Shown here piece by piece: positions 1 to 8,844 of a DNA stretch of 64,000 bases. The DNA lies in contig NZ_CP039693.1 in NCBI RefSeq assembly GCF_005145045.1, positions 186,001 through 250,000 of the forward strand, written 5' to 3'. Under the pieces are notes generated by a model. The model was not told where the DNA came from. It saw only the letters and a program-made list of their open reading frames with translations, and did no database searches. The first letter of the stretch is position 1; each line of letters starts with the position of its first letter. The translations under genes were made by a program, and so were the position numbers. This stretch comes from Agrobacterium larrymoorei (GTDB lineage Bacteria > Pseudomonadota > Alphaproteobacteria > Rhizobiales > Rhizobiaceae).

Positions 1-1
1 T

Positions 2-259
2 GGCACCGGATCGCTCAATTACGGTCGCTACGAGAACAAAGCATTCGACGCGATGCTGGCAGATGCAAACGCGCTGGAAGAAGGGGTCGGACGCAGCGAA
101 GCCCTTGCACGCGCGACGGAATTCGTGATGGCGGATTATCCGATCATCCCGCTTTACCACTACCATCTTATCGTCGGACACGGTCCGAAGGTCGCGACCT
201 TTACCGTGCATCCGCGTGGCTGGACAACGGCCATGCAGGCCACTCCGCGAACAGAGTGA
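2..259 (+). CDS. ABC transporter peptide-type substrate-binding protein, C-terminal end (partial)
   Basis: Only the last 85 or so residues are present; the gene enters from the left edge. The fragment has the typical end of family-5 extracellular solute-binding proteins (oligopeptide/dipeptide binding): a tyrosine- and proline-rich stretch (YPIIPLYHYHLIVG) followed by a short tail with a tryptophan. Its stop overlaps the beginning of the next permease gene, so it is the first visible gene of a dpp/opp-like operon. The protein would be periplasmic and deliver ligand to the two permeases downstream. The substrate cannot be read from this fragment. Confidence 0.8.
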   Translation, partial: GTGSLNYGRYENKAFDAMLADANALEEGVGRSEALARATEFVMADYPIIPLYHYHLIVGHGPKVATFTVHPRGWTTAMQATPRTE

Positions 260-270
260 GGGCGGCGCAC

Positions 271-1242
271 ATGCTATCAACGGTCATCGGGAGACTTGCG
301 CAAGCCTTCCTTCTCCTCCTAGCCATGTCGCTCATCGGCTTCATAGGCATTCACAGCGCCGGCAATCCCGTCTTCAACCTCGTCAACATCGAGACTGCGA
401 CAGCTGAAGACATCAGAATGGCAACGATTGCGCTGGGACTGGACCAGCCTGTCTGGCGCCAGTATTTCGTCTTCATCGGAAACGTCTTGAGCGGCAATTT
501 CGGGATATCCTACATTTATCACCTCCCAGCCTTTGAACTGGTGATGAGCAAACTTCCCGCCACTCTTGAGCTTGCGATTGTCGCAATGTCGATCGCAGCC
601 CCTGCCGGGGTACTTCTGGGATTGCTCGCAGGCCGCCGCAAGGGAAAGCAGATCGATCACGCAATCCTCCACGGAAGCGTGGTCGCCCTGAGCATTCCAT
701 CTTTCTGGTTGAGCATGATGCTTATCCTGGTCGGCGCCATCCTGACAGGCTGGTTTCCGTCTGGCGGCCGCGGTTCTACCGCCCCTCTGCTTGGAGCAGA
801 GTGGAGTTTCATGACGTCAGATGGCCTTTGGAAGATGGTGTTGCCGGCATTAGCGCTTGCGCTTCCCAACATCGCGCTCATTGCACGGCTCACACGGTCT
901 GGAACGATAGAAGTTGAGACGCAGGATTTCACGCGGTTCTGCAAGGCGAAAGGCCTGTCATCCCGGCGGGTTCTGTTTCGTCATACTCTTCCAAACATCA
1001 GCGTCCCGATCGTTACCATCATCGGCATGCAGTTTGGCGGAATGCTGGCCTTCGCCGTCGTCGTCGAGTCGATTTTCAACTGGCCAGGTGTCGGAAAACT
1101 CTTGATCGACTCGATCCAGCTTCTGGACCGGCCAGTCGTCATGGCCACCCTCACCTTCATCTCGATCGCCTTCGTTGGCCTCAACGCGCTCGTTGACCTC
1201 TTTTACGTCGTGCTCGATCCACGCACGCGCCGAAACGGATGA
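271..1242 (+). CDS. ABC transporter permease, DppB/OppB type
   Basis: An inner-membrane permease of about 323 residues. It has an N-terminal membrane anchor, a periplasmic loop, then several hydrophobic segments. The cytoplasmic coupling loop is visible near residues 210-225 (KAKGLSSRRVL followed by RHTLPN), typical of the DppB side of peptide importers. I chose the ATG at 271, which has a GAGG stretch upstream; a GTG at 256 overlapping the previous stop is possible and would add five residues. The stop overlaps the next permease start by 4 bp, a sign of translational coupling. It pairs with the DppC-type permease downstream. Confidence 0.88.
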   Translation: MLSTVIGRLAQAFLLLLAMSLIGFIGIHSAGNPVFNLVNIETATAEDIRMATIALGLDQPVWRQYFVFIGNVLSGNFGISYIYHLPAFELVMSKLPATLELAIVAMSIAAPAGVLLGLLAGRRKGKQIDHAILHGSVVALSIPSFWLSMMLILVGAILTGWFPSGGRGSTAPLLGAEWSFMTSDGLWKMVLPALALALPNIALIARLTRSGTIEVETQDFTRFCKAKGLSSRRVLFRHTLPNISVPIVTIIGMQFGGMLAFAVVVESIFNWPGVGKLLIDSIQLLDRPVVMATLTFISIAFVGLNALVDLFYVVLDPRTRRNG

Positions 1243-2123
1243 AAGGTATATCGATGAAAACCGACACGTTAAGACGCTTATGGAAGCGTCCCGGCAAGCC
1301 TCATGTCAGTCTGCCCATCATAATCTTGGCGGTCTATGTTTTGCTGGCCCTTGCTGCATCTCTAATATCGCCTCAAAATCCTTATGACCCTTTGCAGATC
1401 TTCGCGTGGGAATCATCTTCGCCGCCAGGAACCGCGAGCAGCGGTGGATATACATATTTACTGGGTACCGACGGGCTCGGTAGAGACATTTTTAGCGCCG
1501 TCCTTCACGGACTTCGTATCAGCCTGTTTGTCGCGATAACCAGCACAGCTCTCGCGGCCCTTATCGGGATAACGGCTGGTGTAACCGCGGCATATTCCAA
1601 CCGTTGGGTCGACGCGCTCATCATGCGGATCGTCGATCTGCAGCTCAGCCTTCCAACGATCCTCGTCGCCTTGATCGCTATCGTTACGCTCGGACCAGGC
1701 GTCGATCGCATTATTCTGGCACTGGTGATTGTCCAATGGGCGACCTATGCACGCGTTACGCGGGGGGTAGCAATGACCGAGGCAGGGAAGTCTTACCTGG
1801 ATGCCGCGCAACTTCTACGCTTGTCTCCGCCTCGTATCGTAATAAGGCACCTTCTCCCGAACAGCATAGCGCCCGCGATCACACTGATCCCGATAGAGCT
1901 TGGTCACGCGGTCGCACTGGAAGCAACGCTATCATTTCTCGGGCTCGGTGTGCCCGTCGACAAACCATCCCTCGGCTCTGCGGTCGCGAACGGCTTCCAA
2001 TATCTCCTCACCGGCCAATACTGGATCAGCCTTTTTCCAGGGCTTGCACTGTTTGGTCTCATCGCAAGCATCAATTTCGTCGGCGAAGACTCACGCCGAC
2101 GTCTCGATCCAAGGAGCCGTTGA
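1239..2123 (+). CDS. ABC transporter permease, DppC/OppC type
   Basis: The second permease of the importer, 294 residues. An N-terminal hydrophobic segment is followed by the conserved LLGTDGLGRDIFSAVLHG motif of DppC/OppC proteins near residue 75, then the transmembrane domain with the coupling loop around residues 190-205. The start overlaps the stop of the upstream permease (ATGA). An in-frame ATG at 1254, with AAGG seven bases upstream, is an equally good start. It is followed directly by the ATPase gene at 2124, so all four parts of the importer form one tight operon. Confidence 0.88.
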   Translation: MKGISMKTDTLRRLWKRPGKPHVSLPIIILAVYVLLALAASLISPQNPYDPLQIFAWESSSPPGTASSGGYTYLLGTDGLGRDIFSAVLHGLRISLFVAITSTALAALIGITAGVTAAYSNRWVDALIMRIVDLQLSLPTILVALIAIVTLGPGVDRIILALVIVQWATYARVTRGVAMTEAGKSYLDAAQLLRLSPPRIVIRHLLPNSIAPAITLIPIELGHAVALEATLSFLGLGVPVDKPSLGSAVANGFQYLLTGQYWISLFPGLALFGLIASINFVGEDSRRRLDPRSR

Positions 2124-3803
2124 ATGGAAAATGACCAAATTCCCCTGCTCGTGGTGCGCAATCTTACCATGAAACATGAGCGTGCCGACACCTCGACGAC
2201 AATCCTTCGTGACGTTTCCATTGAGCTCTATTCGGGAGAAATCCTTGGACTGATCGGCGAATCCGGTGCTGGAAAATCAACACTCGGCAATGCCGTCCTC
2301 GGGTTGCTCGCACCAGGGTTTAGCCAGAGTGGCGGCACGATACTCTTTCGCGGGCAGGCAATCGATAAATTGCGAGAGGAGGACCGAGCCGCCATCAGAG
2401 GTCGTCGTATCTCGGCGATATTTCAGGATCACACCGCCTCATTAGACCCGCTCATGAGCGTAGGTTCTCAGATATTCGAAACAATTCGAGCCCTGGACGG
2501 AGATATTGGTACTCGAGAAGCCAGAGCGAAAGCGCTTGAGCTTATGGCGCGTGTGGGGATCCACAATCCGGCTGAGAGATACAGTCATTACCCGCATCAG
2601 TTTTCCGGCGGGCAGCGCCAAAGGCTTGTCATCGCGATCGCGCTCGCAGGGAAGCCGGACATTATCGTTGCGGACGAGCCAACCTCTGCTCTTGATGCGA
2701 CCGTTCAAAAACAGATCCTTGCGTTGTTACGGAAGCTAACAGATGACACAGGGGTCTCGATAATTCTTGTCACGCATGACATGGGCGTGATCTCGGAGAT
2801 CGCCGACAGGGTCGCCGTCATGCGCCATGGCAAGATCGTGGAACAGGGACTGACATCCTCGGTTCTCGATGCGCCTACGGAAGTTTATACCCGAAATCTC
2901 CTTGCGGCAGTCCCGCGTCTGCGGCTGGTGGCCGACCATGACGCGCAGCCGTCCTTTACACGTGAGGTGGACGTGGGTGGAGACGGCACCAGCGTTGCAC
3001 GGCCAGCCGGTTCAACTCCGCTCCTGTCAATCAAAGGCGTCACCAAGACGTTTGCCCGAAGGGGGATTTTCTGGCGTCGCAATGATCGCCAGACGTTTGC
3101 ACTTCAAGACATATCCATAGAAATCGCACGTGGCGCCATTACCGGGATTGTCGGTGAAAGTGGCTGCGGGAAGAGCACAATCGGTCGCATTGTGGCTGGT
3201 CTCGAAACCGCTAATCGGGGCCTACTCGAAATCGAAGGAACCTGTTTTGACATTTCACGTGCAGGCCGCAAAAGCGGTCTGTTGGGACGAGTCCAGATGA
3301 TATTCCAGGACCCGGCAATGTCGCTCAACCCTCGCATGTCGATTGGTTCTGCGCTCGAAGAGAGCGTTCAATCCGGTCTTGGCGGTGCAAAACCAAGCGG
3401 TGACGAGATTGCAGAGATCATGGATCGGTTGGGCCTGCCTAAAAATCTACTGAAGAATCTGCCCCATCAATTGTCCGGTGGTCAGAAGCAGAGGGTCTGC
3501 ATCGCTCGTGCGCTTCTTGCGAGGCCAAGCATCATCGTCGCGGATGAGCCGACCTCGGCGCTGGACGTATCGGTTCAAGCTGAGATTGTCACGTTGCTGA
3601 AAGAAACCGTCCGCGAGCGCGGCGTGTCTATGCTGTTCATCTCACACGATCTCGCTCTGGTTCAGGACCTCTGCCAGCAAATTTACATCTTCAAGGACGG
3701 CATCGTGGAAGATCATGGTACCACGGATTTTATATTCGCTCAGTCGGATAACGCCTATACGCGCCGACTAATCAAGGCTCGCCCTTTGCGGTTCACACAC
3801 TGA
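2124..3803 (+). CDS. ABC transporter ATP-binding protein, two ATPase domains fused (DppD-DppF type)
   Basis: A 559-residue protein carrying both nucleotide-binding domains of a peptide importer in one chain. Domain 1 has Walker A GESGAGKST near residue 45, signature FSGGQRQR and Walker B IIVADEPTSALD. Domain 2 has Walker A GESGCGKST near residue 343, signature LSGGQKQR and a second VADEPTSALD. A linker of about 60 residues with low similarity to either domain separates them. Such fused DppDF proteins are common in rhizobial opp-like systems. It hydrolyses ATP at the inner membrane to drive uptake through the two permeases encoded just upstream. Confidence 0.92.
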   Translation: MENDQIPLLVVRNLTMKHERADTSTTILRDVSIELYSGEILGLIGESGAGKSTLGNAVLGLLAPGFSQSGGTILFRGQAIDKLREEDRAAIRGRRISAIFQDHTASLDPLMSVGSQIFETIRALDGDIGTREARAKALELMARVGIHNPAERYSHYPHQFSGGQRQRLVIAIALAGKPDIIVADEPTSALDATVQKQILALLRKLTDDTGVSIILVTHDMGVISEIADRVAVMRHGKIVEQGLTSSVLDAPTEVYTRNLLAAVPRLRLVADHDAQPSFTREVDVGGDGTSVARPAGSTPLLSIKGVTKTFARRGIFWRRNDRQTFALQDISIEIARGAITGIVGESGCGKSTIGRIVAGLETANRGLLEIEGTCFDISRAGRKSGLLGRVQMIFQDPAMSLNPRMSIGSALEESVQSGLGGAKPSGDEIAEIMDRLGLPKNLLKNLPHQLSGGQKQRVCIARALLARPSIIVADEPTSALDVSVQAEIVTLLKETVRERGVSMLFISHDLALVQDLCQQIYIFKDGIVEDHGTTDFIFAQSDNAYTRRLIKARPLRFTH

Positions 3804-3815
3804 CCGCTAATCGTC

Positions 3816-3837
3816 GGGAGCGCGGATCCGGGCTCCC
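3816..3837 (+). other. Intergenic hairpin between ATPase and capA-like gene
   Basis: An inverted repeat with six-base arms (GGGAGC and GCTCCC) and a ten-base loop lies in the 77-bp gap after the ATPase stop. No T-run follows, so it is not a classical terminator. It could reduce read-through or stabilise the upstream mRNA. The downstream gene is co-directional and probably in the same operon. Confidence 0.3.
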
Positions 3838-3880
3838 TGCCATCTCAATTTTTACCTTTCTCATCGCAGGAACATAAGAC

Positions 3881-5119
3881 ATGACGAATGATTTCACGGT
3901 CGCAGTGACCGGTCAGTCGCTGATCAAACACGACCTCCGTACCTTTGAAACACCCGGCTTCAACGCCGTCCGCGAGACCCTTGGCAAATCAGACTTTGCC
4001 TTCACCAATTTTGAGAGCACGATTTTCGGCAGTCATGGTGGCTGGCCCATGAAAGGCTCGTTTTTCGGCAGCAGCCAACCCGTAGTCCTCGACACGCTTC
4101 AGTCGCTAGGGTTCCACGGGCTGGCGCTCTCCAACAACCATGCTTTTGATCTTGGCTCATCAGGCATTCTCTCAACGCTTGAGGAGGTTGAAAGACGCGG
4201 CTTTATCCATGCCGGCATCGGTCGCAATCACACGGCCGCAGGCCGTTTCGGAGCAGGGACCGTTTCTAATAGGAAAATCGCCCTTGTCGCCATGGATGGA
4301 GGGCCGGGGCCTGATTTTATGTACGCAGCAGACGCGGCTCCTGGACGTCCCGAGCGGCCGGGCGTCAACCGTCTGAAACTGACACAAGTTATCGATGTTG
4401 ACGCGGACGCTTTCGAACAACTCGCGACGATCCGGGATAAGGTCGGATACAGCAGTATGGATCTTGGCAATGACAGTCAGCCCGATGACAAGCCAATTGT
4501 CGACGAGCTGTCCGAAATCGCACTTGCTCGTGGGCTTTTCAGACGCTCGGAAACATTCGGCCGCAACGTAAAGATCGATCCGAACGATCTGACCAGAAAC
4601 CTCGCCGCCATTACCGATGCCGCGGACAGAGAGTGCCTCGTGGTCGCCTATCTCCACCATCATCACTGGGCCTCTGATTGGTATCAGGTTCCAGGATGGG
4701 TTGGCTCCGTTGCCAGACGATGCATAGATGCGGGCGCTGACATGTTTGTCAGCCATGGCGCCCCGGTCCTCCAGCCACTCGAGATCTACCAGGGAAAACC
4801 GATCTTCTACAGCCTTGGCAATTTCGTCTTCCACATGCAGCCTGGTAAATCCAAGTGGACTGCGCGCGAGGTATGGGAAAGCGTAGTTGCCCTTTGCGCT
4901 TTCAACGACACCGGCTCATTGAGTGGAATTACTTTTCACCCAGTTATCATTGGCGGCACAGAAGGGCTGAAAACCGAAGCACATGAACAGCGCCTTGCGC
5001 CTGAGATCGCGACCGGCGAAGACGGACGAAGTATCCTGCAGCGGTTTCAGCAACAGTCTGCGCAACTTGGCACTGTCATCAGGATTTCGGAAGGCGTCGG
5101 TTACTACGACGTCATGTAA
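3881..5119 (+). CDS. CapA-family protein (poly-gamma-glutamate synthesis/metallophosphatase-like)
   Basis: A 412-residue protein of the CapA/PGA_cap family, which has a calcineurin-like metallophosphoesterase fold. Visible family features are the N-terminal AVTGQSLIKHDLR segment, NFESTIFG near residue 46, LSNNHAFDLGSSG near residue 85, a histidine-rich LHHHHW near residue 258, and the C-terminal SHGAPVLQPLEIYQGKPIFY block. No signal peptide or membrane segment is seen, so it is probably cytoplasmic, unlike the membrane CapA of Bacillus. It follows the peptide ABC operon by 77 bp on the same strand, which suggests a role in processing the imported substrate. That role is inference. Confidence 0.8.
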   Translation: MTNDFTVAVTGQSLIKHDLRTFETPGFNAVRETLGKSDFAFTNFESTIFGSHGGWPMKGSFFGSSQPVVLDTLQSLGFHGLALSNNHAFDLGSSGILSTLEEVERRGFIHAGIGRNHTAAGRFGAGTVSNRKIALVAMDGGPGPDFMYAADAAPGRPERPGVNRLKLTQVIDVDADAFEQLATIRDKVGYSSMDLGNDSQPDDKPIVDELSEIALARGLFRRSETFGRNVKIDPNDLTRNLAAITDAADRECLVVAYLHHHHWASDWYQVPGWVGSVARRCIDAGADMFVSHGAPVLQPLEIYQGKPIFYSLGNFVFHMQPGKSKWTAREVWESVVALCAFNDTGSLSGITFHPVIIGGTEGLKTEAHEQRLAPEIATGEDGRSILQRFQQQSAQLGTVIRISEGVGYYDVM

Positions 5120-5428
5120 TGGCTGGGCGCAGAGGTCGCCATCGTCTCTGGGTTAGATATCATCGAGTGTTATCGCTGGGTGGCCGATCCAAAGCAGATC
5201 GGCGGTCTCAATATGCAATGTCCGCGCCCGCGTTGAGGCTATGCCGATGGGCGCGGAATATTGGGTTCGTTTCGACGAATTTAGGTGCAATGAATGTCCG
5301 CCTGTGCTTGATCCATTCGTCCCGCAACGCATCACTCTAAAGAGTGTCGGTCATTGACAATCTCAATGTAACCTATGCCCAAGAACCGGCGCGGCACTTC
5401 AAGTCGGGTTACAAATGAGCCCACCTTC
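5120..5428. other. Gap between convergent capA-like and amidase genes
   Basis: About 309 bp with no gene I can support. The frame of the CapA-like gene stays open for 37 more codons after its stop, and a 38-codon ATG reading frame exists at 5241-5357. Neither has a clear ribosome binding site or recognisable similarity. No strong terminator hairpin was found. Confidence 0.5.
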
Positions 5429-6853
5429 TTAACCAGTTTTTTCTGCCAGCGCGGCGATTGTCTGTGGTCGAATCGTCCGGCAGCCCAATTCATTCTCAAT
5501 CACCTGAGCAGCTCGATAAATACTGAACTCGTCGAAATTCCGCCCGACAATCTGAACCGAGAGTGGTAAGCCGTTGGCGCTGAGGCCTGCCGGGACGCTC
5601 ATGGATGGTGACCCTGTCAGATTGAAGGCTGCGTTGGCGGACGGGGTTCCGTTTGCGAGTGAGTTTCTCGCCACGTCATGGAAGGGTGGAGCGACCCCGA
5701 GTGCGCCGATAACCAGAAGCAGGTCAACAGAGGAAAAAGCTTCCGCGAGTTCTCTCATCAGTTCTCCCCTTCGACGGCATGCCTGGATATAATCAGTCGC
5801 TGTTAGTAGGTATCCCGGCATAAACCGTTCGATAGCGTAGGGTCCGTAGAGATGAAGATGACATCGGAAGTCGTTTTCGTGGACAGCTGCTGCCTCGCTG
5901 TACATAATGACGCGTTGGGCTGCAAAATAATGACGCAGGGGCGACAGCCGAACTTCCATGGTCGTTGCACCGGCTTCTTTTAAAAGTCTGGCAGCTTCTT
6001 CAAATATGGTGACGCATTCATCCGAAAAAACGTCAGGCTCCTCCTCGTGGAAACTGCGCAGGAGCCCTATCTTCAGGCCACGGACGCCGAGAGACGTTGC
6101 CTGCGCCCATCGCGGTACCGGGATCTGGACTGTGGATGGGTCATCTGGGTCATGACCAGCTAAAACCTCCAGTGCCATTGCATTGTCCTCGACAGACCAC
6201 GTCATGGGGCCAACCGTGTCCATGGAGTAGGCCTGCGGCGTCACTCCGCGACGGCTGATCCTACCATAGGTCGGTTTCATTCCCACAATGCCGCAATAGG
6301 CGGACGGTGTTCTTATTGATCCACCCGTGTCAGTTCCTATCGCAAGCGGTACAGCTCCCGAACCGACAGCTGCAGCGGATCCGCTTGAGGAACCTCCGGT
6401 GAAGCGCGTGAGATCCCACGGATTTCGGGCAGGCCCGAACGGCAGGCTGAAATCCGGGCCGCCCATTGCGAATTCCTGTGTCTCAGCCTTACCCAGCAAG
6501 ATAGCGCCAGCTGCGCGTAGCCTTGCCACGATTGACGCGTCAGATGTGGCCGCGCCACCAAGTGTAAGGCGGGAATTATTCGTGGTTGGCAGGCCTGCGA
6601 CATCAATGATGTCCTTCACAGCGTAGGGAATGCCATGTAGGGCGCCTTTGTATTGTCCGTTCATGATTTCGGCCTCAGCGATACGGGCCTCGATGCGCGC
6701 ACGATCCTGCTCAACGCTTATAAAACAATTCAAGTGCAGATTCATTGCAGTGGCGCGTGTAAGGAAATAATCGACGGCCTCGACGGGTGAAATCTGCCTT
6801 CCGGCAATTAGCCGCGCAATCCCCGAGATCCCAAGTTCCCACAAATTGGACAT
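5429..6853 (-). CDS. Amidase (amidase-signature family, AtzE/GatA-like)
   Basis: A 474-residue amidase-signature hydrolase. The Ser-cisSer-Lys triad is visible: Lys80 in AVKDIID, Ser155 in FTGGSSSGSA and Ser179 in GTDTGGSIRTPS, the usual 24-residue spacing between the two serines. Length and layout fit small-molecule amidases such as AtzE as well as GatA-like enzymes. It hydrolyses a carboxamide to acid and ammonia; the substrate is unknown. A 68-residue gene sits 16 bp upstream on the same strand and resembles the small GatC/AtzG partners of such amidases. The gene is convergent with the CapA-like gene and probably belongs with the peptide-import locus. Confidence 0.9.
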   Translation of the reverse strand: MSNLWELGISGIARLIAGRQISPVEAVDYFLTRATAMNLHLNCFISVEQDRARIEARIAEAEIMNGQYKGALHGIPYAVKDIIDVAGLPTTNNSRLTLGGAATSDASIVARLRAAGAILLGKAETQEFAMGGPDFSLPFGPARNPWDLTRFTGGSSSGSAAAVGSGAVPLAIGTDTGGSIRTPSAYCGIVGMKPTYGRISRRGVTPQAYSMDTVGPMTWSVEDNAMALEVLAGHDPDDPSTVQIPVPRWAQATSLGVRGLKIGLLRSFHEEEPDVFSDECVTIFEEAARLLKEAGATTMEVRLSPLRHYFAAQRVIMYSEAAAVHENDFRCHLHLYGPYAIERFMPGYLLTATDYIQACRRRGELMRELAEAFSSVDLLLVIGALGVAPPFHDVARNSLANGTPSANAAFNLTGSPSMSVPAGLSANGLPLSVQIVGRNFDEFSIYRAAQVIENELGCRTIRPQTIAALAEKTG

Positions 6854-6869
6854 CCATCAGACCCCGCGG

Positions 6870-7076
6870 TTACTCGATCACCTCGCCTATGAGCGTGGTT
6901 GATCCAAACACGCGGAATGAACAGGACGGCTCGACACTTCGATTGCGTGGTGTTCGTACCAATGCAGTCAGGAGGCGGAGATTTGCGTAGGATTGACGTG
7001 CAGCCTCAGACTGATTTTCGTCAAGTTCAAGTCCAGCGCGTTCAAGTAAGGCGGAAAACTCTACCAGACTAATCAT
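6870..7076 (-). CDS. Small amidase-associated protein (GatC/AtzG-like, tentative)
   Basis: A 68-residue protein ending 16 bp before the amidase start. The first half is a predicted helix (FSALLERAGLELDENQSEAA) followed by a second helix and a conserved-looking VEPSCSFRVF segment. That layout (two helices, then a short EP..F stretch) recalls AtzG and GatC, small subunits that stabilise AtzE- or GatA-type amidases. Identification rests on layout, size and neighbourhood rather than strong motif identity. The start ATG at 7076 has no strong Shine-Dalgarno. If correct, the two products form a heteromeric amidase. Confidence 0.5.
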   Translation of the reverse strand: MISLVEFSALLERAGLELDENQSEAARQSYANLRLLTALVRTPRNRSVEPSCSFRVFGSTTLIGEVIE

Positions 7077-7466
7077 GTGTCACGCCTCTTGGCCTTTTTA
7101 AGCGATGGCTGCCCCGTCCAAAAACTCGGTTATCAATGCCTCACTCCGCCTTTAGACAAGTATCTATGTCTCGACGCTACCTAGCGATATTGACAGGATG
7201 ACAGTTTGTCAGGACCGTCGGCAGTAGGAGTAGCAGTAGCCCTAGTCGCGTGGACGTGTACCGGATGCGGCGTCAACGAATCCTGCGCAATTACGCTTCG
7301 AATTATTGCCCTGGACCATGGCCGGATCTCCGTCGATCAACCCGCAAGGGGTCGGCTAGCTAGCTGCCGCCGCTCCGTCTTCGCCTCCGCGGTGATCGCG
7401 ACCGTCCCAGTTCCTTCGAGGGAGCCATCAGCGGGAATTGGCCCGCATCCGATGGAGTTTCCGAAC
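7077..7466. other. Intergenic boundary between metabolic genes and plasmid small-gene cluster
   Basis: About 390 bp without a gene I can support. It separates the minus-strand amidase pair from the plus-strand small-gene cluster, so it should hold promoters for both sides. An open frame runs through the right half into the gene at 7467, but its upstream part (from a GTG at 7206) has no ribosome binding site and an unlikely cysteine-rich composition. Confidence 0.45.
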
Positions 7467-7643
7467 ATGGCACATGATCTTTCCCTCGCTCAGTCTCACG
7501 CCTTCCTCCTCTGCAACGATCTGATGGTTCCCACCACCCTGTTCAAATCTGGCAGTGAATTCGGTGTCCTTCCGTCCGACGAACTCGATGACGAAGACGA
7601 TCTTGAGATCGTGCATGAATACTTCCCTCGCGGGTCTCATTGA
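7467..7643 (+). CDS. Small conserved plasmid protein, acidic C-terminus
   Basis: A 58-residue protein beginning MAHDLSLAQSHAFLL and ending in an acidic stretch (SDELDDEDDLEIVHEY). I recognise this kind of short protein as common in the small-gene clusters of rhizobial plasmids, but no function is known to me. The ATG at 7467 was chosen because the protein-like composition begins there. It lies upstream of the broken TOPRIM gene and the DUF736 gene, on the same strand. No membrane segment or catalytic motif is visible. Confidence 0.55.
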   Translation: MAHDLSLAQSHAFLLCNDLMVPTTLFKSGSEFGVLPSDELDDEDDLEIVHEYFPRGSH

Positions 7644-7827
7644 GACCCACCTGTTCCTGCCGCTGACGACCTGTCGGCCGCAAGGGAAGCTGCGCCGCAG
7701 CAAATAGCTGCAATTTTTGTCAGTTGCGCGCTGCGCCCTTGCACCCTCCGCTCTTCGCGGCGGGAAGGAGGTGTCCCGCGCTTTGCGGAAAAATGAAGGG
7801 ACGGCCGCCATGCGGCCGAGGTAAATT

Positions 7828-8074
7828 ATGAACCAGAAGAATTAGAGGCGCTTCGCGCCAGCGCAGTTGTGAAGCCGTGCTGGAGAGGGCCGGATACGAA
7901 CTCGATTTGCGAGAAAGCACGCGGCTTGCCGTCAAATACCGGGACGGTGGCAGCATCTTTATTGTGACCCATGAAGGACGAGGCTGGTTCGATCCTCTCA
8001 GTGACGACAAAGGTGATGTCTTTAGCCTCGCCATGGTTCTCGAGCACATCACGTTCCCAGTCGGTCGGCTATGA
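7828..8074 (+). pseudogene. Remnant of a TOPRIM/DUF3991-type plasmid protein, frameshifted and truncated
   Basis: The N-terminal part of the TOPRIM-containing DUF3991 family is readable only by changing frame twice. An ATG at 7828 starts MNQK, then one frame gives ELEALRASA, then another gives VLERAGYELDLREST, VKYRDGG, IVTHEGRGWFDPLSD and KGDVFSLAM, which is the family hallmark. Both shifts fit loss of a single base (near 7840 and 7866). After residue 80 or so the similarity stops, and the rest of the protein (normally over 200 residues including the TOPRIM domain) is absent. The intact family members are primase/topoisomerase-like plasmid proteins. This copy is not functional unless the sequence is wrong and a truncated form acts. 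Confidence 0.65.
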
Positions 8075-8535
8075 CAGCGGCGCCCAGCGCAAGCGGGCGC
8101 GGGCGCGACGATATCGCATCGGGCATGGCGGGCAAGCCGGACGACGTTCGCGCGGGCCCCATTCCCCAACCTAAGCAGGCTCCGACGACGTGACAGACGG
8201 AGCATGAGCCGGGTTGCCATTCTTCCCATAGGCAAATGCGGTGAACGCCATTGCGATATCCCTTTACGACAGAGTTTCCGGCAACCCATCTGCGGGCTCG
8301 ATGGGGTATGTCTGACCGGAGACCGGCTGCGCCTCGATCGTTTTCCCGCAACGACAAGGCTCAGATTTCTTACCCCGGCAGGCTGCGCCCTCCTCCTCGC
8401 CCACTATTAAATCTGCGACTTGCCGCCCTCCATTGCATTGCGGCCCTATTAGGTGCGGTCCGATCGTCACCGGTCTTTGCGACTGCCATCGAGGCCGCGA
8501 TGGGCGCGGCCCGAACACCGAAAAGGAACACGACA
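8075..8535. other. Unassigned GC-rich stretch upstream of the DUF736 gene
   Basis: About 460 bp between the truncated TOPRIM remnant and the DUF736 start. Open frames on both strands are shadows with arginine-rich, unlikely compositions. It may contain further remnant of the lost 3' part of the TOPRIM gene and the 5' leader of the DUF736 gene, but I could not align anything. Confidence 0.4.
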
Positions 8536-8844
8536 ATGGCTACCATCGGCACCTTCACCTCCGATAAGAACGGCTTCACCGGCTCCATTCGCACGCTCGC
8601 TCTCAACGTCAAGGCACGCGTCGCGCGGGTTGAAAATCCCTCCGACAAGGGCCCGCAGTTCCGCGTCTATGCCGGAAGCGTTGAGTTCGGCGCCGCATGG
8701 CAGAAGACCTCCGAGCAAGGTCGTGACTACCTCTCGGTCAAGCTCGACGATCCGAGCTTCCCTGCCCCGATCTACGCAACGCTTGCCGAGGTCGAGGGCG
8801 AGGAAGGCCTCCAGCTCATCTGGTCCCGCCCGAACCGCGACTGA
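8536..8844 (+). CDS. DUF736 family protein
   Basis: A 102-residue DUF736 protein, recognisable by its start [20 protein letters not shown], the [17 protein letters not shown] centre and the ending [11 protein letters not shown]. The family is widespread on alphaproteobacterial plasmids and integrative elements, usually near conjugation genes; its biochemical role is unknown. I chose the ATG at 8536 because the family begins exactly there; the longer upstream open frame is not part of the gene. A Rho-independent terminator follows at about 8899. Predicted cytoplasmic, with a beta-rich fold. Confidence 0.88.
   Translation: MATIGTFTSDKNGFTGSIRTLALNVKARVARVENPSDKGPQFRVYAGSVEFGAAWQKTSEQGRDYLSVKLDDPSFPAPIYATLAEVEGEEGLQLIWSRPNRD

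Noticed and set aside
5120..5357. Open frame continuing after the CapA-like stop and a 38-codon ATG frame at 5241
   Set aside because: No ribosome binding site, no recognisable family and a length expected by chance in GC-rich DNA.
7206..7466. Upstream extension of the small gene at 7467 to a GTG at 7206
   Set aside because: Composition is unlike a protein and no ribosome binding site precedes it; coding appearance starts at the ATG at 7467.
8049..8536. Several open frames of 90-100 codons on both strands before the DUF736 gene
   Set aside because: They overlap one another, are Arg/Pro-rich and have no start signals; treated as shadows of GC-rich sequence.
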